From the IMG/VR virus record IMGVR_UViG_3300017710_000041, positions 1-27,557 of that record: a DNA stretch of 27,557 nt. One strand, 5' to 3'. Below the pieces are notes generated by a model. That model worked only from the letters and a program-made list of their open reading frames with translations, did no database searches and had not been told where the DNA came from. This DNA is from a virus. A program made the translations under genes and the position numbers. This document shows, piece after piece, positions 13,699 to 21,317 of the stretch (positions are counted from its first letter, which is position 1; every line of letters starts with the position of its first letter).

Positions 13699-16010
13699 AA
13701 CACGAAAACGGGGACATTAAAGTAGTAAAATCCAACGGTGAGTTGGTAGACATTAATCTAGATAAAATCCATGTCATGGTATCCGCCGCTTGTAAGAACA
13801 TCACAGGCATCTCAGAATCATTAGTTGAAATGAATAGTGGTCTTCAATTTTTTGATGGTATTACCACTAAAGATATTCAAAGTATTTTAGTTCGTTCTGC
13901 CTCCGATTTGATTTCATTGGAAAATCCAAACTATCAATTTGTAGCAGCTAGACTATTGTTATTCGCACTTCAGAAACAAGTATTCGGTACGAAGTGGGAA
14001 GATGGTAAAGACATCTATCCTAGACTCTATGATATGGTTAATAAGAATATCGACAATGGTGTGTACACTAAGGAGATACATGATTATTACACAGAGGAAG
14101 AGTTTGATATTTGTAATGGTTACATTAGGCATAATAGAGATTTTGATTTCACTTATGCTGGTCTGCAACAAATTGTAGACAAGTATCTTGTACAGGACAG
14201 AAGTACAAATGAAGTGTTTGAGACACCACAGTTCATGTACATGATGATTGCTATGACATTGTTCCAAAATTATAATGGTCATGGTGAAAAGAATAGACTA
14301 TGGTATGTTAAAAGTTATTACGATGCTATCTCTACATTTAAGATTAGTATCCCCACACCCATCATGGCGGGTGTAAGAACACCACTGAAACAGTTTGCAA
14401 GTTGTGTTCTAGTTGACAGTAATGATTCATTAGATTCAATCTTCTCAAGTGACCATGCAATTGGTAAGTACGTTGCTCAGAGAGCAGGTATTGGTATCAA
14501 TGCTGGACGTATCAGAGGACTAGGTGCAAAGATTCGTGGTGGTGAAGTACAACACACAGGAGTTATACCATTCCTCAAGAAGTTTGAATCTACAGTAAGA
14601 TGTTGTACACAAAACGGTGTAAGAGGTGGGAGTGCAACAGTTCATTTTCCTATTTGGCACCAAGAAATTAACGATATCATCGTACTCAAGAACAATAAGG
14701 GTACGGAAGATAATAGAGTAAGAAAACTGGACTACTCTATTCAAATGAGTGAACTCTTTTATCAGAGATTTCTCAAAAACGAGGACATTACATTGTTCTC
14801 ACCGCATGTTGTAGATGGTCTATATGAGGCATTTGGAACACCCGAATTTGACGAAATGTACGAGAAGTATGAACGTGCAACCAGTATTCCAAAAACTAAG
14901 GTAAATGCCCGTGAATTGATAACAGATTTACTAAAAGAAAGAGCAGAGACTGGCAGAATCTATATCATGAATATAGACCACTGCAACACGCATAGTAGTT
15001 TCCTTGACAAAGTGAGCATGAGCAATCTTTGTCAAGAAATTACTTTACCTACACAACCAATCGAATCTATTGATGATACACGTGGTGAGATTGCATTATG
15101 TATTTTAAGTGCAATCAATGTTGGTATTGTGAAACTTGAAGAAGTGGGACACCTTGCTGATTTAGCAGTTAGAGCACTTGATGAACTGATTGATTACCAA
15201 CAGTATCCTGTAAAGGCCGCTGAGTTGTCAACTATTTCTAGAAGAAGTTTAGGTATTGGATATATTGGACTTGCACACTATCTTGCAAAGAATAAAGCGA
15301 ATTATGGTAGTGACGAATCATTACAAATGGTGCATGAACTTACTGAAGAATTCCAATACTCACTTATCAAAGCATCCGTTCAAGTTGCAAAAGAAAAGGG
15401 TAAGTGTGATTGGTTCCATAAGACCAAGTATTCAAAGGGAATACTGCCAATCGACACGTATAAGAAGGATGTTGATGACCTAGTCAGTGTTTCTCTTAAG
15501 AAAGACTGGGAGGCTCTACGTGGCGAAGTCCTAGAACATGGTATGAGACACTCTACATTGAGTGCACAAATGCCAAGTGAATCATCTAGTGTTGTGTCTA
15601 ATGCAACGAATGGTATTGAACCACCAAGAGACCACTTGTCAGTTAAGAAAAGTAAGAAAGGTACACTGAAACAGATTGTACCACAGTATGCACAATTGAA
15701 GAATTTCTATACATTGCTATGGGATATGGAAGATAATCTAGGATACATTAAGATTGTAGCAGTCATGCAGAAGTTTTTTGACCAAGGTATAAGTGGTAAC
15801 TGGTCTTATAACCCCGAAAACTATGATAATGGTGAAGTCCCTGTGTCTGTAATGGCAAGAGATTTACTAAACACTTACAAGTATGGATGGAAGACATCAT
15901 ACTATCATAATACAATGGATGGTAAGGAAGAGGATGTGGTGAAGGATGAACAACCACTATTACCTGCTGACCCATTTGATGATGAGGACTGTGAAGCCTG
16001 TGCCATATAA
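13695..16010 (+). CDS. nrdA: Ribonucleoside-diphosphate reductase class Ia, alpha subunit
   Basis: The 771-residue protein is close to E. coli NrdA (761). Residues 1-95 are an ATP-cone (IKVVKSNGELVDINLDKI). By motif comparison with E. coli, C237 (FASCVLVDSNDS) and C469 (IALCILSAINVG) form the substrate-reducing pair, and C446 in SNLCQEITLPT is the thiyl-radical Cys, with N444 and E448 around it. The tail DCEACAI provides the C-terminal shuttle cysteines, with spacing CxxC rather than the E. coli CxxxxC. AGGAG near 13679 precedes the ATG. It converts NDPs to dNDPs together with NrdB (16926), re-reduced probably by the nearby glutaredoxin. A 2OG oxygenase gene is inserted between nrdA and nrdB. 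Confidence 0.97.
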   Translation: MKHENGDIKVVKSNGELVDINLDKIHVMVSAACKNITGISESLVEMNSGLQFFDGITTKDIQSILVRSASDLISLENPNYQFVAARLLLFALQKQVFGTKWEDGKDIYPRLYDMVNKNIDNGVYTKEIHDYYTEEEFDICNGYIRHNRDFDFTYAGLQQIVDKYLVQDRSTNEVFETPQFMYMMIAMTLFQNYNGHGEKNRLWYVKSYYDAISTFKISIPTPIMAGVRTPLKQFASCVLVDSNDSLDSIFSSDHAIGKYVAQRAGIGINAGRIRGLGAKIRGGEVQHTGVIPFLKKFESTVRCCTQNGVRGGSATVHFPIWHQEINDIIVLKNNKGTEDNRVRKLDYSIQMSELFYQRFLKNEDITLFSPHVVDGLYEAFGTPEFDEMYEKYERATSIPKTKVNARELITDLLKERAETGRIYIMNIDHCNTHSSFLDKVSMSNLCQEITLPTQPIESIDDTRGEIALCILSAINVGIVKLEEVGHLADLAVRALDELIDYQQYPVKAAELSTISRRSLGIGYIGLAHYLAKNKANYGSDESLQMVHELTEEFQYSLIKASVQVAKEKGKCDWFHKTKYSKGILPIDTYKKDVDDLVSVSLKKDWEALRGEVLEHGMRHSTLSAQMPSESSSVVSNATNGIEPPRDHLSVKKSKKGTLKQIVPQYAQLKNFYTLLWDMEDNLGYIKIVAVMQKFFDQGISGNWSYNPENYDNGEVPVSVMARDLLNTYKYGWKTSYYHNTMDGKEEDVVKDEQPLLPADPFDDEDCEACAI

Positions 16011-16017
16011 TGTTCAG

Positions 16018-16929
16018 ATGAAAGACGGCCCAAATTATGGGAAAACTGTGAAGGGTGTGTTCAATGACCACACTCACCAGTTTGTAACGGAAGGTTATAC
16101 GATATATCGTAACTTCATACCTAAAGAAGTTATTGAGTATACTATGGATGTGTGGAAGACTATCGAACACCACCCATTAGCAGACAAACTTTTGGAATCA
16201 GAAGTCGAAGTTATTCCAAATGGGCCTGAGTCATCAAAACATACAACAACCGCTGGTCACACTATGCCTATGGGTGTTGCAATGCACAGGTATATACATA
16301 AGAAGCTCCGAAAAGAATTCGATATGCAACTAATTGAAACATACTCCTACAGTAGGAAATATACTAGGGGTTCATACCTCAGAGCTCATGCTGATAGACC
16401 ATCATGTGAAGTAAGTGCTACTATTTGTTTGGATTACCAATCAGATGATAATGAACCATGGGTAATATGGGTTGATAATACCCGCAATTGGGTAGACGAA
16501 GTTATAGATTTTGATGCGACTCAAGGTATACCAATCCGTCATAGAAAGTCTATTCCAGTTAAATTAGAAGTTGGAGATTTGCTCTTGTATCAAGGGCCAA
16601 ATGTGGTACACTGGAGAGATACCTTTATAGGAAATTACAGTTACCATATGTTCTTACATTTTGTAACCGACTTTGTTAGTAATCTATGTCAAGTTAACAA
16701 TCAAGAAACAAATGGAATGTTTCGTGTTCAATATGGCGATTCTTATGGAGATAAACGTATTGTTTTGGAAAATGATGGTAGACCCAATCGATATGTACAA
16801 AGCGATGAGGACTATAACGAGTACCATGATTTCAAAAGATGGTCAAAGGTGTATGAATCACTTCATGGACAAAAACATAGGTTCGTAAATAATTACGACC
16901 AATTAGAATTTGAGAAGATAGAAGAATGA
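16018..16929 (+). CDS. 2OG-Fe(II) oxygenase-like protein between nrdA and nrdB
   Basis: This is a 303-residue reading. The frame is open from 15946, and ATGs at 15979/15982 inside nrdA are possible, but 16018 follows the nrdA stop and gives the usual compact layout. A TATAAT (16006-16011) sits 6 nt before it, although I see no good -35. The core double-stranded beta-helix pattern is present: RAHADRPSCEVSATICLDYQ provides the H-x-D iron ligands, and VGDLLLYQGPNVVHWRD supplies the distal His region. The next strand, YHMFLHFV, lacks an obvious Arg for 2OG. The N-terminal QFVTEGYTIYRNFIPKEV resembles the start of prolyl-hydroxylase-like proteins. The last about 70 residues are an extension. The substrate is unknown. 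Placement inside the nrd operon suggests co-expression, not necessarily shared chemistry. Confidence 0.82.
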   Translation: MKDGPNYGKTVKGVFNDHTHQFVTEGYTIYRNFIPKEVIEYTMDVWKTIEHHPLADKLLESEVEVIPNGPESSKHTTTAGHTMPMGVAMHRYIHKKLRKEFDMQLIETYSYSRKYTRGSYLRAHADRPSCEVSATICLDYQSDDNEPWVIWVDNTRNWVDEVIDFDATQGIPIRHRKSIPVKLEVGDLLLYQGPNVVHWRDTFIGNYSYHMFLHFVTDFVSNLCQVNNQETNGMFRVQYGDSYGDKRIVLENDGRPNRYVQSDEDYNEYHDFKRWSKVYESLHGQKHRFVNNYDQLEFEKIEE

Positions 16930-18023
16930 CAGTATTTAATAGAAAAAAAGTAGACTATACCAAAGAATCGATGTTCTTTGGCGAACCACTAAACACCCAA
17001 AGATTTGATGACTTTAAATATCCTATATTCGATAAGTTAACACAGAAACAATTAGGTTTCTTTTGGAGGCCCGAAGAGGTATCCTTACAAAAAGATAGGA
17101 ATGACTATGCTTCGTTAAACAAGTCACAGAAACATATCTTTACATCTAATCTAAGATATCAAACTTTACTAGACTCAGTTCAAGGTAGAGCACCCGCTTT
17201 AGCGTTCTTACCATTTGTGACTCTGCCTGAACTGGAGTCTTGTATTATTACATGGGACTTCTTTGAGACTATACATTCACGTTCCTACACTCATATCATA
17301 AAGAATGTGTATAGTGACCCTAGTGATATATTTGATACAATTATAGATGAACCTGCTATTGTAAAACGTGCTGACATGGTAACAGAAAAGTACGACAGAT
17401 TCATTGAACTAGGACGCAAGAAGTCACTAGGTCATAAAGTAGATGAATATGAACTTAAGAAAGCATTGTATCTTGCACTGATATCAGTAAACATCCTAGA
17501 AGGAATTAGATTCTTTGTATCGTTTGCGTGTTCATTTGCATTTGGTGAACTGAAAGTTATGGAAGGTAGTGCGAAGATACTTTCGCTAATCGCCAGAGAC
17601 GAAGCACAACATCTTGCCGTATCACAACACATTCTAAAGTGTTACCAGTCACATGAAAAAGATAAGGTCATGAACAAGGTCATGAAAGACTGTGAAGATG
17701 AGGTATATCAAATGTACCGTGATGCAGTAGACCAAGAGAAGGAATGGGCAGAGTTCCTATTCAGAGAAGGTTCTATGATTGGATTATCTGTACCACTACT
17801 CAGTCAATACGTAGAGTACATTGCAAACAAGAGACTACGTGCGATTGGTCTCAAAGCAATCTATGATGTATCAAGTGCTAACAATCCATTACCATGGACA
17901 AAACACTGGTTTAACAGTAGAGGACTACAGAACGCACCACAAGAGACAGAGATTGAATCTTATGTCATTGGTGGTATTAAACAAGACGTACAAGACGATA
18001 CGTTTGATGACTTTAAATTATGA
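16926..18023 (+). CDS. nrdB: Ribonucleoside-diphosphate reductase class Ia, beta subunit
   Basis: This 365-residue radical-generating subunit closely follows the E. coli NrdB pattern. Y121 in FFETIHSRSYTHII corresponds to radical Tyr122. Iron ligands are found in LPELESCI and ETIHSRSY, then NILEGIRFFVSFACSFAF and IARDEAQHLAVSQH. The tail after residue 340 is acidic and ends DDTFDDFKL, the type of C-terminus that docks on NrdA. It is therefore a class Ia diiron-tyrosyl enzyme, not a Tyr-less variant. It overlaps the oxygenase gene by 4 nt and the following lipoprotein gene by 4 nt (ATGA), indicating one coupled operon. Confidence 0.97.
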   Translation: MTVFNRKKVDYTKESMFFGEPLNTQRFDDFKYPIFDKLTQKQLGFFWRPEEVSLQKDRNDYASLNKSQKHIFTSNLRYQTLLDSVQGRAPALAFLPFVTLPELESCIITWDFFETIHSRSYTHIIKNVYSDPSDIFDTIIDEPAIVKRADMVTEKYDRFIELGRKKSLGHKVDEYELKKALYLALISVNILEGIRFFVSFACSFAFGELKVMEGSAKILSLIARDEAQHLAVSQHILKCYQSHEKDKVMNKVMKDCEDEVYQMYRDAVDQEKEWAEFLFREGSMIGLSVPLLSQYVEYIANKRLRAIGLKAIYDVSSANNPLPWTKHWFNSRGLQNAPQETEIESYVIGGIKQDVQDDTFDDFKL

Positions 18024-18208
18024 AGATACTGATTAGTATATGGGCACTCAGTGTATTTACATTGATTGTACTCTTGATACCCGCCTGCAGTAATATCCCA
18101 TCTGAGGGACTGCCTAAGTATAAGTATGAAGACGTAATTGAAGAGGAATGTGATGACGAATGGAAAACATACCATGGTCATTGTTTGAAGTATAGGAATT
18201 TAGCATGA
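18020..18208 (+). CDS. Small putative lipoprotein
   Basis: This is a 62-residue protein with a lysine start, a hydrophobic segment at about 3-20 and a lipobox-like LIPAC with Cys23, so signal peptidase II processing and lipid attachment are likely. The mature part is acidic and has two more cysteines (EEECDDEW and HGHCLKY). It overlaps nrdB and the glutaredoxin gene by 4 nt each. Its position is unlike the spanin pair at 23481-24336, so I do not call it a spanin. A role at the envelope, for example superinfection exclusion, is possible but speculative. Confidence 0.7.
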   Translation: MKILISIWALSVFTLIVLLIPACSNIPSEGLPKYKYEDVIEEECDDEWKTYHGHCLKYRNLA

Positions 18209-18435
18209 TAGAAATTTATGGAAAGACACAGTGCCCTTTTTGTGACAGAGCAAAAGCATTGTGCGAACAGAATGGTTATGAATACACATATAAACAATTA
18301 GGTGTAGATTTTGGAAGAGAGGAGATACTAGAAGAATTCCCTGGCGCTCGTACTTTTCCACAGATACGCATCAATGGTGAAAATGTAGGTGGTTACACAG
18401 AATTAGATGAGATGCACAAAGGTGGGAAGTTATAA
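18205..18435 (+). CDS. Glutaredoxin
   Basis: This 76-residue small thioredoxin-fold protein has the active site CPFC (Cys10, Cys13) in KTQCPFCDRAK, the cis-proline motif TFPQI near 51-55, and the glutathione-binding VGGYTEL near 62-68. It is the size of classical glutaredoxins such as T4 NrdC and E. coli Grx1/3. It probably supplies electrons to the phage ribonucleotide reductase encoded just upstream. AGGAA at 18194 lies 7 nt upstream of the ATG. It overlaps the next frame. Confidence 0.95.
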   Translation: MIEIYGKTQCPFCDRAKALCEQNGYEYTYKQLGVDFGREEILEEFPGARTFPQIRINGENVGGYTELDEMHKGGKL

Positions 18436-18718
18436 GTTATATCTACCTGCTGAGTGGGAACAGGATGTGTATTGCGAAAGATACAAACACATGCTTAATA
18501 CCATCGACAGAGTAGAAAATGAAGTGAGAGTGTACGTTTGTGGATTAGATTTCACATACAAAGACATACCGCAAGAATCATCTTTGCCATTTGTTACGAT
18601 AGATGGTAAAAGAAAGTCATACGAAAACCTATGTAAGCATTTAGAAATGCCACACTTAATAGACAAACCAAATTATTTAATAAAAGCACAAGGAGCGTAC
18701 CAAAGTGAGTTTGATTAA
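18407..18718 (+). CDS. Small unknown protein downstream of glutaredoxin
   Basis: The protein has up to 103 residues from ATG 18407. A GTG at 18422 gives 98 residues and a 14-nt overlap with glutaredoxin, similar to other overlaps in this genome, so the start is uncertain. The sequence has beta-type stretches (EVRVYVCGLDFTYKDIP, LPFVTIDGKRKSYENL) and the ending LPFVTIDGKR is faintly glutaredoxin-like (cis-Pro followed by a strand). No CxxC is present and the N-terminal half does not fit, so I call it unknown. It is part of the nrd/glutaredoxin operon. Confidence 0.6.
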   Translation: MRCTKVGSYKLYLPAEWEQDVYCERYKHMLNTIDRVENEVRVYVCGLDFTYKDIPQESSLPFVTIDGKRKSYENLCKHLEMPHLIDKPNYLIKAQGAYQSEFD

Positions 18719-18860
18719 ACTTTATTGTACAGATTGCCAGAGTGAATGTGAAGTTTACTCTGAAATGGATGAGCACCATTATCCAATTCAACATTGCCCG
18801 TTTTGTGGTGCGGAGATAGACGAGCATCAACGTGAGGAACTAGACGATGAAACCGAGTAA
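18705..18860 (+). CDS. Short zinc-ribbon protein (GTG start)
   Basis: This 51-residue frame is easy to miss because it starts with GTG and is short. AGGAG at 18691-18695 lies 9 nt before GTG 18705. The protein has two CxxC knuckles, YCTDC (Cys8, Cys11) and HCPFCG (Cys31, Cys34), the signature of a zinc ribbon, and an acidic tail. It fills the otherwise empty space between 18718 and 18847 and overlaps the next gene by 14 nt. Phage zinc ribbons often bind nucleic acid or modify host polymerase, but its role here is unknown. Confidence 0.75.
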   Translation: MSLIKLYCTDCQSECEVYSEMDEHHYPIQHCPFCGAEIDEHQREELDDETE

Positions 18861-19662
18861 AATACTCATAACAGGACATGACGGTCATACAGACAAGAAT
18901 GTTTCAATAGGGTCTGAGATACACAGACAGTGTTTAGAAAATTGGCCTGATGCGGAGTATCTACTTGTCAGTGAAAAGACAGGATTTGATATCAACGAAA
19001 GACAAGATGAGTTCTTTGAAGCCTACGATGAATTTGAACCCGACTTGTTTTTTAACAATGCATGGGCTCAAGGTGCTAATCTACAGATTGCACGTGAAGC
19101 CATCAAGAGACGTTTCTTCACTCTCATGTTGACTACTGGTACACCTACAGGGTTCACAGAACTTACAGGTGATAATCAGAAGTATTCAACATATAAGTTT
19201 TGGCCTGAACGTACTAAAAAGTATGCACTTGACCACGGAAAATTATGGAGAGAAGCATATCAGCACAGGTCACATGCTTGTTATCATGGAAAGCCAGGCG
19301 AGATGAGAAAACTTGATGGTACGATTGATGAGATGGCAACAGTGGATGTTGATGATATCACACAACAAGGTTCAGAGAATAATGTTGGTAAGTATTATGG
19401 TGAGAATCTATTTTGGACTCACTTTGTATTTGGGCCAACGAGGACTGCTGAAACAGATGCTGACCCAACTGAACATAAGTACGACCATGTACCTATGTTA
19501 GACCCTGTTGTAATGGTCAGTAAGATGATGAACCTAGTTAAAAATGATGACTGGATATTCCAATGGGTTCAAGCCTTTGAACCACCCATGTCAAAAGACC
19601 CCATGGATTTCTTTAAAGTGTGGGGAGAAGTGCAAGCATACAACATAGAGAGAGGTTGGTAA
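18847..19662 (+). CDS. Unknown protein, Rossmann-like N-terminus
   Basis: This 271-residue protein begins KILITGHDGHTDKNVSIGSE, a strand-loop-helix start reminiscent of nucleotide-binding Rossmann folds, and continues with alternating strands and helices (AEYLLVSEKTG, PDLFFNNAWAQ). The glycine pattern is not a clean GxxGxxG. The second half has FWPERTKKYALDHGKLW and a long acidic stretch and shows no motif I recognise. It could be a glycosyltransferase- or epimerase-like enzyme, but I would not assign it. It sits in the early metabolism block, overlapping the zinc ribbon and sharing one base with the MazG gene (TAATG). Confidence 0.7.
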   Translation: MKPSKILITGHDGHTDKNVSIGSEIHRQCLENWPDAEYLLVSEKTGFDINERQDEFFEAYDEFEPDLFFNNAWAQGANLQIAREAIKRRFFTLMLTTGTPTGFTELTGDNQKYSTYKFWPERTKKYALDHGKLWREAYQHRSHACYHGKPGEMRKLDGTIDEMATVDVDDITQQGSENNVGKYYGENLFWTHFVFGPTRTAETDADPTEHKYDHVPMLDPVVMVSKMMNLVKNDDWIFQWVQAFEPPMSKDPMDFFKVWGEVQAYNIERGW

Positions 19663-19955
19663 TGCAACAATTAGTGGATAACATTAAACAATGGCATCAT
19701 GATAGAAACCTTATTGAAGGTGCAACAGATAAAGACCAAGTATGTAAACTTATCCAAGAGGTAGGTGAACTATCGGACAACGTCTGTAAAGAGAAAGATG
19801 TAGCAGATGACATAGGAGATATTATGGTTGTTCTGATAAACATTATGGTACGTAATGGTCTTTCTATGGAACATTGCTTGGAAGTCGCATATCATGATAT
19901 CAAAGACCGCAAGGGAGTAATGCGTGATGGCATCTTCATTAAAGAAGAGTCTTAG
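19662..19955 (+). CDS. MazG-like nucleotide pyrophosphohydrolase
   Basis: This is a 97-residue reading from ATG 19662, which overlaps the previous stop (TAATG). The frame extends upstream to 19620, but that part lies inside the previous gene. The all-alpha NTP-PPase signature is present: E33-x2-E36 in IQEVGELSD and D50-x2-D53 in VADDIGDIMVVL, the Mg-binding acidic residues of the MazG/dUTPase-like superfamily. The single-domain size fits phage MazG. It hydrolyses (d)NTPs or possibly alarmone-related nucleotides; the substrate is not determinable. It fits the surrounding nucleotide-metabolism genes. Confidence 0.88.
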   Translation: MQQLVDNIKQWHHDRNLIEGATDKDQVCKLIQEVGELSDNVCKEKDVADDIGDIMVVLINIMVRNGLSMEHCLEVAYHDIKDRKGVMRDGIFIKEES

Positions 19956-20109
19956 GTATTACTGGAGACTGTGGGCTAAATCTCTAGGCGAAAAAGAGGG
20001 TGCCACTGATGCAGAAGCAGATAAGGTTGCTATTATTAGAACCGTGGTTGTGGGGGTGAACTTCATAACCTGTTTCTTCATCATTGCTGGTAACATACAT
20101 CACTGGTGA
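19927..20109 (+). CDS. Small single-pass membrane protein
   Basis: The protein has 60 residues from ATG 19927 (GTG at 19924 would add one). GGGAG at 19913-19917 is the ribosome binding site. The N-terminal half is basic (SLKKSLRYYWRLWAKSLG), the middle acidic, and residues about 37-57 are a transmembrane helix (IIRTVVVGVNFITCFFIIAG). The predicted topology places the basic part in the cytoplasm. It overlaps mazG by 29 nt and the next gene by 4 nt. Function unknown. Similar short membrane proteins are frequent in T4-like early regions. Confidence 0.65.
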   Translation: MASSLKKSLRYYWRLWAKSLGEKEGATDAEADKVAIIRTVVVGVNFITCFFIIAGNIHHW

Positions 20110-20291
20110 GAGTTGTAGTTACCACAGTAGGGGATATTGTTATCTGTAGAGACCATTCTTTGGATGGTATCCCTAGATGGGTAGTTGACGATGGTGTCAG
20201 TGTGAAGATATACAATAAAGTATATTATTCACTGGACAAGGTGAAGAGTTTTTATGAGGATAAACAGCAGATACAATTCCCTAGTAGATAG
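20106..20291 (+). CDS. Small unknown protein (GTG start)
   Basis: This is a 61-residue protein starting at a GTG that overlaps the previous stop (GTGA). It is beta-rich with strands VVVTTVGDIVICR, PRWVVDDGVSVKIYNKVYY and a C-terminal helix. No motif is recognised. The next gene starts inside it at 20254 (overlap 38 nt), an unusually long overlap here, so one of the two starts may be misplaced. Confidence 0.5.
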   Translation: MRVVVTTVGDIVICRDHSLDGIPRWVVDDGVSVKIYNKVYYSLDKVKSFYEDKQQIQFPSR

Positions 20292-20589
20292 TGCTATATT
20301 TTACGCTAAACAACTAGGTATCGACCACGTTGACAACGTGCACATATCTATACTCAAACTACCCCATCCCCACCCTAAACAAGGGTACTGTGAATTCCCT
20401 ATAAACCCCCAAAACAACCTAGATATCACCCTTTTCATCAAATTAGACGAAGAAAGGGAGATAACTTTAGCCCATGAAATGGTTCATGTCATGCAAGTCA
20501 TTGAAAACAAAGACATAAATGAGTACGAAGCAGAGAATTTAGGTGAAAAATTAGCAAAAAAACGCTTGACAGTGACCCCACTTTTCTGA
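20254..20589 (+). CDS. Small HExxH metallopeptidase-like protein (first of two)
   Basis: The protein has 111 residues. ITLAHEMVHVMQ contains H74-E75-x-x-H78, the zincin motif, and YEAENLGEKLA about 15 residues later offers Glu92 or Glu94 as the third ligand, an SprT/IrrE-like arrangement. The upstream strand LDITLFIKLDEE matches the edge strand that precedes the active helix in such small zincins. The domain is minimal, without the zinc ribbon of SprT. It may be a peptidase or a catalytically quiet relative. A sigma70-type promoter for the next genes begins within its 3' end. Confidence 0.75.
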   Translation: MRINSRYNSLVDSAIFYAKQLGIDHVDNVHISILKLPHPHPKQGYCEFPINPQNNLDITLFIKLDEEREITLAHEMVHVMQVIENKDINEYEAENLGEKLAKKRLTVTPLF

Positions 20590-20595
20590 GATAAT
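20566..20595 (+). promoter_or_regulatory. Sigma70-type promoter (TTGACA, N18, GATAAT)
   Basis: TTGACA (20566-20571) is a perfect -35, and GATAAT (20590-20595) is one mismatch from the -10 consensus, with an 18-nt spacer. The first 13 bases, TTGACAGTGACCC, are identical to those of the promoter at 21282. The predicted start is near 20602, leaving a leader with a GAGAGAGAGAAAG ribosome binding site before ATG 20629. Confidence 0.75.
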
Positions 20596-20628
20596 AGTAC
20601 CCTAATGTGATGAGAGAGAGAGAAAGTG

Positions 20629-20856
20629 ATGAAAAAGTTGACCCCTTTGTTACCAACCCCGTTACCAATGTCTTACATCAAATCAGCTTACATGCGATGG
20701 AACTATGGGAATGATATCACCCAAGAGTGGTGTTCTACCCTATCTAACTTTGTTTTAAATCTGCGTAAATATTATCAACACGACCAGTGTGTCGTTCTTT
20801 ATGCAGATGTTTCAGAGTTCTGGCATAACCCCGACCTTGACATCAACCTACGGTAA
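20629..20856 (+). CDS. Small unknown early protein
   Basis: The protein has 75 residues from ATG 20629; GTG 20626 is an alternative. The start is supported by a promoter and a long purine-rich ribosome binding site (GAGAGAGAGAAAG, from 20612). Sequence features: Pro-rich N-terminus (KKLTPLLPTPLPMSYIK), then an aromatic-rich helical part (NFVLNLRKYYQHDQC), and a C-terminal beta-type stretch VVLYADVSEFWHNP. No family recognised. Having its own strong promoter suggests an early host-directed role, which is speculation. Confidence 0.65.
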   Translation: MKKLTPLLPTPLPMSYIKSAYMRWNYGNDITQEWCSTLSNFVLNLRKYYQHDQCVVLYADVSEFWHNPDLDINLR

Positions 20857-20867
20857 GGAATATTGTT

Positions 20868-21278
20868 ATGATAAACATCCAATTAGAAGGTCAAATCGCA
20901 CAGAAACGTAGGGTTACCACCTACATACGGTCAATATTGACCTTTTTAATGCCTGAACTACGCCGTGATGTTGATGTTACAGTGACTACTGTCCGTGAAT
21001 GTGAGGGTGGTGCTCTAGGACTGTGTTACGGTGCACGTAACAGTGTTGAAATAGAGTTGTCTAGGACTCTAATGGGTGACAAGATACCCTTAGAAGAGAT
21101 GATGCAGACTCTGGCACACGAATTGGTACATGCCAAACAGTTCATTAAGGGAGAATTGTCCCCTAAAATGACTCGATTTAAGACCATTTACCATGCTCAT
21201 ACCCCCTATTCTAAACAACCTTGGGAACATGAAGCATACCGAAAAGAGGTTAAATTATATAAGATATTTTGGGAATAA
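20868..21278 (+). CDS. SprT-like HExxH metallopeptidase (second of two)
   Basis: The protein has 136 residues. QTLAHELVHAKQFIKGEL carries H84-E85-x-x-H88, and PWEHEAYRKE supplies Glu120 or Glu122 as third zinc ligand, the usual spacing for SprT-like/wss metallopeptidases. The strand SVEIELSRTL precedes the active helix, as in the family. No C-terminal zinc ribbon is present. TAAGGA at 20854-20859 is the ribosome binding site. It shares the zincin core with the 20254 protein one gene upstream (AHE-[ML]-VH-[AV]-[KM]-Q), implying an old duplication or parallel recruitment. The target proteins are unknown. Confidence 0.85.
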   Translation: MINIQLEGQIAQKRRVTTYIRSILTFLMPELRRDVDVTVTTVRECEGGALGLCYGARNSVEIELSRTLMGDKIPLEEMMQTLAHELVHAKQFIKGELSPKMTRFKTIYHAHTPYSKQPWEHEAYRKEVKLYKIFWE

Positions 21279-21281
21279 CAC

Positions 21282-21311
21282 TTGACAGTGACCCTACAAA
21301 AAGGTTATACT
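21282..21311 (+). promoter_or_regulatory. Sigma70-type promoter (TTGACA, N18, TATACT), predicted leaderless
   Basis: TTGACA (21282-21287) and TATACT (21306-21311) are separated by 18 nt. The predicted start site, 7 nt after the -10, is base 21318, exactly the A of the ATG. The TTGACAGTGACCC element is shared with 20566-20578. Confidence 0.75.
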
Positions 21312-21317
21312 ATACGT

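Noticed and set aside
16006-16011. TATAAT before the oxygenase between nrdA and nrdB as an independent promoter
   Set aside because: The 6-nt spacing to ATG 16018 is suggestive, but no -35 is recognisable at 16-18 nt and the bases form the nrdA stop region; not listed as a feature.
18020-18208. Small lipoprotein as an o-spanin
   Set aside because: There is no overlapping i-spanin, and a convincing spanin pair exists at 23481-24336.
20837-20866. TTGACA-N18-TATTGT just before the 20868 gene
   Set aside because: The -10 matches poorly, the -35 is inside coding sequence, and a good TAAGGA ribosome binding site indicates translation from an upstream transcript.
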